The notes beneath the pieces were generated by a model. The model saw nothing but the letters and a program-made list of their open reading frames with translations, made no database searches and was not told the origin of the DNA. DNA of 64,000 nt from Pachyseris speciosa (taxonomy: Eukaryota > Cnidaria > Anthozoa > Scleractinia > Pachyseridae): positions 395,001 to 459,000 of the forward strand of contig JAEMWC010000349.1 of the NCBI GenBank assembly GCA_016490735.1, written 5' to 3'. Shown one piece after another: positions 1 to 7,770 of this stretch; within the stretch, counting starts at the first letter, position 1; the number at the start of each line of letters is the position of its first letter. The position numbers and the translations under genes were made by a program.

Positions 1-1129
1 TCTAGTTCATTGCATAGAAGGTTTGCCTACCTTAAATTTGGGCCCTAAAAATCTGGTAAAAGTAAAAGCATGGAAAGTAAATAAATTTTGCCATATACAA
101 ATTCCATGCCAGTTTCAAATTTCAAACCTGCATAGGGTCACACAAAAAATTGCTGTGGTCAGGTTTTTCCATCTTTTCCAGCAATATCAGTGCAAAAGTG
201 TTTTTTACTTATGAAGCAAAGGAAAAAAATCAAACAGGCATGGCAATGCACTTCTCCAGCAAAGTAATAGCATACAGATGGGATGTAAATAACATATCAG
301 ACTCAAAACTAGTGCAAGAATTAAATGAAAATCTTACCTCGCAAACGAGCAGTCTGGACAAATCTTTTTTCAACTGAATCCTTTATTCAGAGAGTAAACA
401 TTACAAAACAGCTCTTAAACTTCCAAATTAAAGAGGAAGTTTGAGGAAAAAAGGCAAACAATAGCTCTCTCAGCTCCTTTTTTATGAGCAACCTTAACCA
501 AGCAGCCAAACAGCAAGAATCTACCCCCGTTGCATCCTGGGAGATTCCACATATCTTTGAGTGGGAAAGGCTCCTCCGAAACAATTTACCATTTCCTTTT
601 AAGTCTCAGGCCAGGCTTCAATCCTGCACCAAAAGTTGTTCGGGCACCTTCAGCATTCAGTGAAACTTCCGTCAGTGAAGATTGGGGCCCAGTGAGATAA
701 GGCACATCTGCTTTTAGGCCCCTTGTCCACGAACAACAAACCGTCAGCAGATTGAAGCGAACGTTCGAACAAAGTTTGTTGTATTCGCAGTGCCAGTAAT
801 GGCTTCTTTGGAATTGGCAAGGTTTTAGCCTTCTCAGCCCTTGATGATGAGCTCCGGCACCAGCAAATGATCCATAACACAGTAAGTTAGGACAATTTTG
901 ACACATTCAAGGTAAATCCTGCATCCGATTACGCCGACCAGAAAGTGAATTAAAGTGGGCTGAATATAGCCATGTGACCAGCTGTCATGTGATAATATGC
1001 ATGCATAACACGCCCAGTCTTCGACCAAAATCTCTGTTGAAATAAGAGTTTTAATACCACCCCCCTCCCCACTTGGCTTTAAGCAAAAACCCAAAGCTTC
1101 CCATACATTTTATAGACTATCGAGCCACC
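1..1129. other. No recognisable gene
   Basis: No open frame here exceeds about 106 codons and none has a composition or motif I recognise. No tRNA, rRNA or clear inverted repeat was seen. It may be old repeat DNA or intergenic sequence. Confidence 0.5.
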
Positions 1130-1775
1130 TTAAGAGGCCTCAAGGAAAAATATTTACACTCAAATTTAATCGACAAGATGAAATACTTAAGAATCTATAA
1201 AATCCTTGACGATTTTACGCTTCAGATTGAACTTAAAGGCAGATACTGACTCAAGGGTTTTGAGATAGCTATCCATGAAGTTCCAGATACTGACTATTCT
1301 ATGATAAAACGTCTCCTGACCACTAGCAGTCTTGAAAAGTGGAATGTTCTGCATCTGTGAACTTCTCGTGGCGCGCCCGCTTATTTCTCCTCGCGTTATG
1401 AACTGTTAGGAAAGGTACACCGGCACGCGAGATGTTAGGTATTTAAAGGCCATGATAACGTCCCGGCTAAGCTCTTTTAAAACTGGTGTGATGTGGTCGT
1501 ATTTGCGCGTACTGGTCACAATTAGGGCAGCAAAGTTATGAATACTTTGTAATTTACTTATATTAGTTTTAGATGTATTCGCCCATACGTTCGAACAGAA
1601 TAAAAGAGTTTACTAAAAACTAAACATTCGTAATAGTTAGTAGGAGTGTGTTTGTCAAAAACATGCTTTGTGCGGTCTATTTGACTAAGACAAAACACAC
1701 AAGAGGAGACAGTTTTGGTAATGTGTTCGTCATGGGTTAGGTTGGTATCCAAAACTACCCAAGGTCACTCAGGGT
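1130..1775 (-). pseudogene. 5'-truncated LINE (CR1/jockey-like) reverse transcriptase C-terminus
   Basis: Read on the minus strand, this stretch gives the typical tail of a non-LTR retrotransposon ORF2: a segment like LDTNLTHDEHITK near 1730-1750, then SKLQSIHNFAA and KYDHITPVLKEL around 1490-1560, then IPLFKTASGQETFYHR near 1310-1350, and a stop at about 1187-1189. At least one frameshift lies near 1600 and an internal stop interrupts the YLS..QFITRG stretch near 1400. The endonuclease and RT catalytic core are absent, so this is a dead 5'-truncated copy. It differs in sequence from the LINE at 25-29.7 kb. The family assignment rests on pattern memory of LINE C-termini, not on a search. Confidence 0.75.
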
Positions 1776-2375
1776 ACCACTTTTCCTTCCTCCACCAAAA
1801 TGTAGAAAAATAGGTACCCGAAGGAGCTCTAAGGGTAGATGTGTGGGGTACACTGTCCACAATGCATAGCAAACTTTGCAACTTATTAGCATTAACGGAC
1901 TTGCATTGTACAACCCAATGAATGAGAATATTAACGATGCAGTGTCTCTTGAGGTATAAACCCCAAGATGAACTAGTATGCTCACATGTAAAATACACAA
2001 TACTCATTTTCCTGCACCTACCTTTCTAAAGTTATGAAGATTTTAATTCAGTAGAGTTTGTCCGTATATAAGGTTTACCGATTTTGAGCAAAGGTGCTAC
2101 GCTTATCGGTCGAGCGATCGAAAAGTTCGAGGTATCACAGCTCGAATGCCCTAAACTTTTTATAGGTAAACAAACAAATATTACCACAGATCTTATTGCG
2201 TTTTGTAATGAACAGTCTTAAACCATTAACCTAGATCTCGATCTCTTGGTAGCAACTCTCAAAACTGCATTTAACTAAGAATATTGTATTAGTATTGTCT
2301 AGTGTTGTTTAATATTGTAATTATCTTTTTTTCTTTCTTGTATTATCAAATATTGTGATAAGTGGTCAATAAAGA

Positions 2376-2380
<5 letters not shown>
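1776..2380. repeat. Dispersed-repeat DNA, no gene
   Basis: The stretch around 2022-2080 is similar to 18119-18175 (both contain a TAGAGTTTGTCCG core), so a diverged dispersed repeat is present. A short stop-free frame lies near 2090-2220 but has no ATG and no recognised motif. The AT-rich end at 2280-2380 could be a retroelement tail. Confidence 0.4.

Positions 2381-2440
<60 letters not shown>
2381..2440. repeat. (TA)n microsatellite
   Basis: About 30 uninterrupted TA units, read directly. A second TA tract of similar length lies at 2756-2809 on the other side of the inverted-repeat element. Confidence 0.97.
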
Positions 2441-2443
<3 letters not shown>

Positions 2444-2473
2444 AAACTGTAAACTTCTGTGTCGAATGATGAT

Positions 2474-2753
2474 ACTAAAAACAATGAAAACCCAAAGTCT
2501 TCTGTTACTTTGCTTTTGCGCTAAGAGAGGTTTTTTTATTTTGAAGTATAAACCCGTTCTTAATGATTTAAAATTACGCTAACTGCTCGCGCGCGCTTAG
2601 AATTACAATAGCCATTATAATTGTAATTACAATTACATCTGTGACGCAATAAGTCAATAAACACACTTTGCTATGCCTGAAGAGCCGCAACAGCGGTGAA
2701 ACGCGTAGCGCAAAAGCAAAGTAACAGAAGACTTTGGGTTTTCATTGTTTTTA

Positions 2754-2755
<2 letters not shown>
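2474..2755. mobile_element. MITE-like element with perfect 50 bp inverted repeats
   Basis: Positions 2474-2523 are the exact reverse complement of 2706-2755; the outer ends read ACTAAAAACAATG and CATTGTTTTTAGT. The element is 282 bp, has no coding potential and is flanked by TA, which could be a TA target duplication or simply the adjacent microsatellite. The inner side of the right arm contains a hammerhead-like core, so part of a retroelement tail may have been captured or may itself form the repeat. Superfamily is not determined. Confidence 0.75.
2670..2709 (+). ncRNA. Hammerhead-ribozyme-like core (candidate)
   Basis: The order is GCTATGC, then CTGAAGA (fits the CUGANGA core), then a stem GCCGC/GCGGT closed by AACA, then GAAAC, then GCGTAGC. 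The outer 7-mers pair with each other, with one wobble. This matches core boxes 1 and 2 plus stem II of a hammerhead. I do not see a stem III with a UH cleavage site in the expected place, so it may be a degenerate or dimer-dependent form. Penelope-like elements are known to carry hammerhead motifs. Confidence 0.35.

Positions 2756-2809
<54 letters not shown>
2756..2809. repeat. (TA)n microsatellite
   Basis: About 27 TA units directly abutting the right end of the inverted-repeat element. Confidence 0.97.
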
Positions 2810-2812
<3 letters not shown>

Positions 2813-3010
2813 ACAAATAAAGAAGCCTTAACCGTGCTTTGTTCTGTTATAAGGCACGCAAGGAAGTGACGAGAGCACGAAAGAAGTAGAAAGAAGCACG
2901 AGCCGTAGGCGAGTGCTTTTAACTAATTCTGGAGTGCTCTCGTCACTTCCTTGCGTGCCTTATAACAGAACAAAGCATGGTTAAGGCTTTTTATTTGTTT
3001 TATAATAAAG
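2806..3010. repeat. Long hairpin (foldback repeat), copy 1
   Basis: The left arm, about 2808-2870, is complementary to about 2935-3000 over roughly 65 bp with very few mismatches; the loop is about 65 bp. Both ends carry the CAAATAAA / TTTATTTG type sequence. The same outer frame recurs at 3332-3530, but with different arm sequence. Confidence 0.85.
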
Positions 3011-3869
3011 AATTCCTTAATTTCCTCACGCATTCGGCTACATTTTTCGGAAAACTTTATTTTTCAAATCCTACGAGTGGCGTCAGCCGTGCATTTGTAC
3101 TCTCATAAGGCACGCTAGAACAGACCAATCACAATCCTTGTTAGAATGGCTCAATACATTTCATTGGTTAAACACGACCAAAGCTGTCAAAATGTCAAAC
3201 CATCAAAGTTCAGAAACCATCAAAGTGTAAGTTGTTTTTTAGTCTAAAAGCAAATTGTTCAGTGAAATTCGGCGGAATTTTGGCTCATGCATTCGCTAAA
3301 AAAGGCGTAATGATCAAGAGTTAGTTTTAATTAACAAATAAAGAAGCCTCGCCTGTGATCTGTTCTGTTGTAAAGCACGCAGGAAGCGGATAGAGCACGA
3401 AAGAAGTGTAGGGGAAACACGAGACGTAGTCGAGTGTTTTCCCTACTTCTTGAGTGCTCTATCCGCTTCCTAAGTGCTTTACAACAGAACAGATCATAGG
3501 CGAGGCTTCTTTATTTGTTTTATAATAAAGAATTTCTTAATTTCCTCACGCATTCGGCTAAAATTTTCGGTAAACTTTATTTTCCAAATCGCACGAGTGG
3601 CGTCAACCGTACATCCTCCGTACATCTGTACTCTGATAAGGTACGCTAAAACAGACCAATCACAATCCTTGTTAGAATGGTTCAAAACATTTTATTGGTT
3701 GAAACAGACCAAAGCTGTCAAAATGTCAAATCATCAACGTTCAGAAACCATCAAAGTGCGAGTAGTCGCGAGTAGTTTTTTGGCCTAAAATCGGGATCGA
3801 AAAGCAAATTGTTCAGTAAAATCCAGCTGAAATTCGCTAAAAAAAAAAAGCTGTAAAGATCAAGAGCTA
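3000..3869. repeat. Tandem duplication, unit about 525 bp
   Basis: The sequence after hairpin 1 (about 3000-3330) is repeated after hairpin 2 (about 3525-3860), including the CTCACGCATTCGGCTA and ACAGACCAATCACAATCC stretches. The second copy has a small insertion near 3615 and diverges at the end. A 104-codon open frame in the second copy is disrupted in the first and is not believed to be a gene. Confidence 0.75.
3332..3530. repeat. Long hairpin (foldback repeat), copy 2
   Basis: Left arm about 3335-3400 pairs with about 3452-3520, nearly perfectly. The flanks match copy 1, yet the arm bases differ from copy 1 at many sites, and each difference is matched by its partner arm. A second inner pairing, around 3408-3450, contains a GTAGGGGAAA / TTTTCCCTAC type complement. 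Confidence 0.85.
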
Positions 3870-4862
3870 GATTTAAAAGATACTCAGGAAGATGAATTTC
3901 CGAGTGATAAACGGAATAGCAAAAGAGGTTTCAGTTGAAAACCTTAAAACTTGGATCGACTTCGATGGAGCCCGGCGTAGCTGAATTGTGTGGTTGAATA
4001 AGAAAATGATTCAACTCCTCAAGGGCTTTTACTTTACCGCGGCATCTTGCAGCTCACCAAACAAGGTTTACAGAACAGTTTACCATTAATGAGAGGAAAG
4101 AGTAACTCAAACTCGGTAGAAACCGTTGGGACAAAAGGTTTGTTGTTTACGGAGGCCTGTTTTTAAGTGGATGTGTATTTTCAATTGGTGGAAACCTCAG
4201 TCTACAGCGCAGGTAAATAAATTGAAGCTTTGAACATTTGGTTTGATCTTTGTTACTTTTGTTCAGGACTGAAACTCATATTCATCTCTCAACTGGATGT
4301 AAATAATAATCATATATACTCGTTTTGGACGCAAATTAAAAAGTAGTTGAGTTGTTTGTTTGTTTGGCTTGCGAAGGAAAGTGTTTTTACTTCGCTTGGC
4401 TGACTGTTTTTCGACGTGCCTCGGCATTGTTGAGAAAATGTTACTCTTCTGTTTTTAAAACGTAATTGGAATGAGTCCTCGTAAAATTAAGGGTTAATAT
4501 CACTTGTGTTTCCAGAGGTTGCTGAAATTGCCCTTGTCGCTGCGCGACTTGCACAATTTCAGTAACTTGTAATTCTGAAAACACCGGTGATGTTAATATC
4601 ACGCTGTTTTTGTGATGTTACTCGCAGAAGCATCTTCCAAATCCATTGAGGCTAAGAGCTCGTTTTCATACTCGATTTCTGGGTCGTATAAGACGCCTCA
4701 CTCAAAATAAAAACCGAAGGAAAAATTCAGAAATTGGTCGGCCACTTTTCATTTGGGTCGACTCGATGTGCGTAAGACCGTAACCGGCCGTGCATCTGTA
4801 CTCTGATAAAGTACGCTGTTTTAACCAATCAGACCGCGCGTTATATCAAAACTTTATTATAA
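3870..4862. repeat. Approx. 1 kb direct repeat, copy A
   Basis: It begins at AAAGATACTCAGGAAG and ends at TCAAAACTTTATTATAAA, and aligns along its length with copy B (4860-5821). An imperfect hairpin around 4505-4590 pairs GTTGCTGAAATTG with CAATTTCAGTAAC. There is no intact ORF. The AT-rich ends and the internal hairpin suggest a non-autonomous transposon, but no target duplication could be defined. Confidence 0.7.
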
Positions 4863-5816
4863 AAGATACTCAGGAAGGTGAATTTTCGAGTTTGAAATAA
4901 AAGTGTAAAAGATTTTACTCGTGAAAAGCTTAAAACATGAATCGGCTGGCATGGCGCCCGGCGTAGCGGGATTGTGTGGTTGAAAAACAAAATGATGATT
5001 CCACGGCATCGTGCAGCTCACCAAAAAGAGTCACAGAACAGTTTACCATTAACTGGAGGAACGAGTAGCTCAAACTTGGAGGACGAAGTTCTTTCTTTGG
5101 ACAATCCGTTTGCAATGTTTACCGATGCGTGTTTTTAAGTGGATGTGTTTTTTCAAGTGATGGAAACCTTTACAACGACAGGTGAATTAAATTAATTTCA
5201 GCTTTGAACATTTGGTTTAATTGTTGCTACTTTTGTTCAGGACCGAAACTCGTATTTATCTCTCGACTGGATGTAAATAGTAATCATCTACACTCGTTTT
5301 GGACGCAAATTAATAAATTAGCTTAAGCTTAGTTGAACTGTTGTTTTCGTTTGCTTTGCGAGCGAACGAGTGATTTTACTCCACTTGGCTGACTGTTTTT
5401 CGACGTGCCTTAGCAATGTTAAGAAAATTTTGCCCTTATTTTATTAACACGTAATTGGAATGAGTCCTCGTAAACCACTTGTGTTTTCAGAAGTTGCTGT
5501 AATTGCCCTCGTCGCTGCATGACTCGGACAATTTCAGCAACTTCTGAAAACACGCTTGACATTAATCCTTAACTTTTAATGCTGTTATTTGTGGTGTTAC
5601 TCGCACAAACATCTTCCAAATCCATTGAGGCTAACCGCTCGTTTTCATACACATTTTCTGGGTCGTACCAGACGTCTGAATCAAAATAAAAACCGAGGGA
5701 AAAATTCAGATTTTTATTTGGGTCCATGGCGCGACAACGTAGCTGCCCGTGCATCTGTACTCTCATAAGGCACGCTGTTTTAACCAATCGGAGCGCGCGT
5801 TATATCAAAACTTTAT

Positions 5817-5821
<5 letters not shown>
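4860..5821. repeat. Approx. 1 kb direct repeat, copy B
   Basis: This is a diverged copy of the preceding unit in the same orientation. Its internal hairpin at about 5480-5560 is stronger: GTGTTTTCAGAAGTTGCTG pairs with CAGCAACTTCTGAAAACAC. A 72-codon minus-strand frame (5569-5787) is open here but broken in copy A. It could be a remnant of a transposon-encoded protein; I do not recognise it. Confidence 0.7.

Positions 5822-5860
<39 letters not shown>
5822..5860. repeat. (TA)n microsatellite
   Basis: About 19 TA units following copy B, read directly. Confidence 0.95.
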
Positions 5861-5861
<1 letters not shown>

Positions 5862-6456
5862 CTGGATTTTTCAAAACAGGGCTCCTGGAGTCCATACTAA
5901 CTCCTATTAGATGTCTCTCACTTTTTTTTTCTTTTTTGGACGGGGCGGTGGGGGCATGCTAGCTACATTAATAATTAGAAGAAGAGAAAGAAACTGTCCC
6001 TGACTTCAACTTTGCATTAAGGTCTTATCCCCACTACCCCTCCCCCCCCCCTCCCCTCCAGTTTTAGTTGTCAGTTAGTTTCCACTCTCTCTCAAAGAAA
6101 GAAACGTGCGTTTGAAGTCTTCGCGCGGTCAGTTAGCTCGCAATGGCGTCGTTAGAGTTTGATTTTCCGTTGGCCTCCTAGAGCAGAGTATTCCTTAGGA
6201 CATCATTAAGTCCAGTGAGGGGAAAAGTCTTGCGAGGTGCAGTGTCTGCCTCGTCTAATATCCTGCTGTGCAGTTATTTGCTAAACGAGTACTTTGTTTA
6301 CCCGGGCGGTACTGCTGGAAAAATGCAGGGATATTGAGAGCTCTGCTTTGAGAGGTAACAAGTGTTTAGCCTCAGAAAGTAGGTGTCGGTGATCATTTCA
6401 AGGCTCAGGGAGAGAAACTGGTGTAGAATTTGAAGCATGCTAAAGACTTAGTAAAA
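5861..6456 (+). promoter_or_regulatory. Presumed 5' flank / 5'UTR of the repeat-protease gene
   Basis: The stretch has no long ORF. It includes pyrimidine- and C-rich tracts (about 5925-6060) and a CpG-containing segment near 6115-6180. A short ATG frame at 6143 closes after 12 codons. No TATA box or known motif was located with confidence; the promoter role is inferred only from its position. Confidence 0.3.
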
Positions 6457-6553
6457 ATGCTGTGGCTAGATGGTCGTCAACATCTCTTCGCTAACACGGA
6501 CAGTAAACATCCGGGACCTCAAAGGCATGGCTGGGAATTTGTCTGCAAAAAGC
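6457..6553 (+). CDS. Candidate first coding exon of the repeat-protease gene
   Basis: ATG at 6457 opens 32 codons plus one base with no stop and ends at a strong donor (AGC|GTAAGTT). The peptide begins MLWLDGRQHLFAN and ends WEFVCKK. The phase-1 donor fits the acceptor at 7591-7595 (TCTTCCTTAG), whose exon starts with GC and completes an Arg codon. The intervening 1042 bp would be an intron holding a TA tract and a retroelement tail. The join is inferred from splice signals and phase only. The exon could also belong to a different transcript. Confidence 0.4.
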
Positions 6554-7064
6554 GTAAGTTTGAACATTTTTTTGACTAGTTTCCGCCCTCGCAACTCCGA
6601 TCTTAAGCTAGTGATTTGAGCTAGTGATTTGATAGTCTGAAAGTGTCATAATGACTGGTTTCCGGTGTCAGAAGTGATCAGAAAATCGAGCGATAATTTA
6701 CACAAATAAAATTCGACAATAATTAGCTGTGATTCTTCGTAGCAATCACGAACGCTCGGTTGAAAACGCTGCTAGATTTCGGCTAAGTCGATGTCACTAA
6801 TTCCAAAGCTAACTTTGCCGTCAGAGAGAGCGTATTCTAGAGAGATTTGGCCGACTAACGCACCAAAATTCTCATGTCAGAGGTCACGTCAATTTCATGT
6901 CTAATTGCAAGACAAATAACATGTATTCTTCGTCTTCCCTTTGACAGAGACTGTAGGCTCATAACGGGCCTAAATGCAAGTCTCCCTTTTGATAAACCGA
7001 GGTATTGATAAAGAAAGTTCTAAAACCCCTCAAATTTTCATGAGCCTGGTTTTGAAAAGGTCGG

Positions 7065-7065
<1 letters not shown>

Positions 7066-7103
<38 letters not shown>
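7066..7103. repeat. (TA)n microsatellite
   Basis: About 19 AT/TA units inside the proposed first intron of the protease gene. An ORF crossing it is an artefact. Confidence 0.95.
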
Positions 7104-7106
<3 letters not shown>

Positions 7107-7580
7107 GGTTGAAGGCGCTTCCTGGGCCAACGAAAGATGCAGAACCAAAAGGATCACTGATGATTCACAGTCCTGATTCGGCGAATAATACAAACCAGTT
7201 AAAACGAGAACGAGATCGAAAATGGACAACTTTTGGTTGAAAAAAGATAAAAAATTTAAAAATTTATAAATAAAAAACGTTTCGGTCTCTCGACCTTCGT
7301 CAGTTACAAACAGAATGTTAAAAAGCTACGACTTCAATACGCTTTTACAACAATGGTTACAAATTACATACAGGTTACGTAACTCAGACAATGACAGTGG
7401 TAACGAAAATGAAACGAAAAACAATAGGTGTACAAAAAGTATGAAACAACTACGGTAAATCAACAGGATGCGAAATAACAAAAATAATAGAACTAGTGAA
7501 CTATAGAACGCGTTCATTACACAACACTTTATAGGCCTGGTCGCTTAGCTATTGCACCATTGTTTGGTACAGGTGGGTAC
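7104..7580 (-). mobile_element. Probable Penelope-like 3' tail remnant with a hammerhead-like motif
   Basis: On the minus strand, 7278-7303 reads CTGACGA, a stem AGGTC..GACC, then GAAACG, the same arrangement as in the Penelope-like copies at 15673-15704 and 17139-17170. The flanking AT-rich sequence has no intact ORF; a 63-codon hydrophobic minus-strand frame (7326-7517) is not convincing. It sits in the proposed intron of the protease gene. Class is inferred from the motif alone. Confidence 0.4.
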
Positions 7581-7595
7581 AGGTGTCTTCCTTAG

Positions 7596-7740
7596 GCTTT
7601 CGGAGGTCATCTTTAGTTAAGTTCATGGATACCTCTAGGAATAAAAAACGGCGAAAAAAAAGAGGTCGTATCGATGGGCAATATCCACTGCCCTTAGAGT
7701 TTAAGGGTTATGTAGATGGCTGCACTTTGTGTGAGGCAAG
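7596..7740 (+). CDS. Candidate second exon (basic N-terminal segment) of the repeat-protease gene
   Basis: The stretch follows a pyrimidine-rich acceptor ending at 7595. It is open in the frame that gives SSLVKFMDTSRN, a strongly basic cluster KKRRKKRGR (a plausible nuclear localisation signal), then DGQYPLPLEFKGYVDGCTL. This frame stops at 7796-7798, while the main ORF runs in another frame from 7735. A 47 bp GT..AG interval (7741-7787) would join the two frames in phase, giving a Ser codon. That is very short for an animal intron, so a frameshift or an independent start at 7771 are alternatives. Confidence 0.35.
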
Positions 7741-7770
7741 GTTGGCACCTTCGTCACGAACACCAAAGTT

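Noticed and set aside
586..1094. Overlapping minus-strand ORFs of 76-106 codons
   Set aside because: Three frames overlap, none shows a recognisable domain, and the lengths are within chance expectation.
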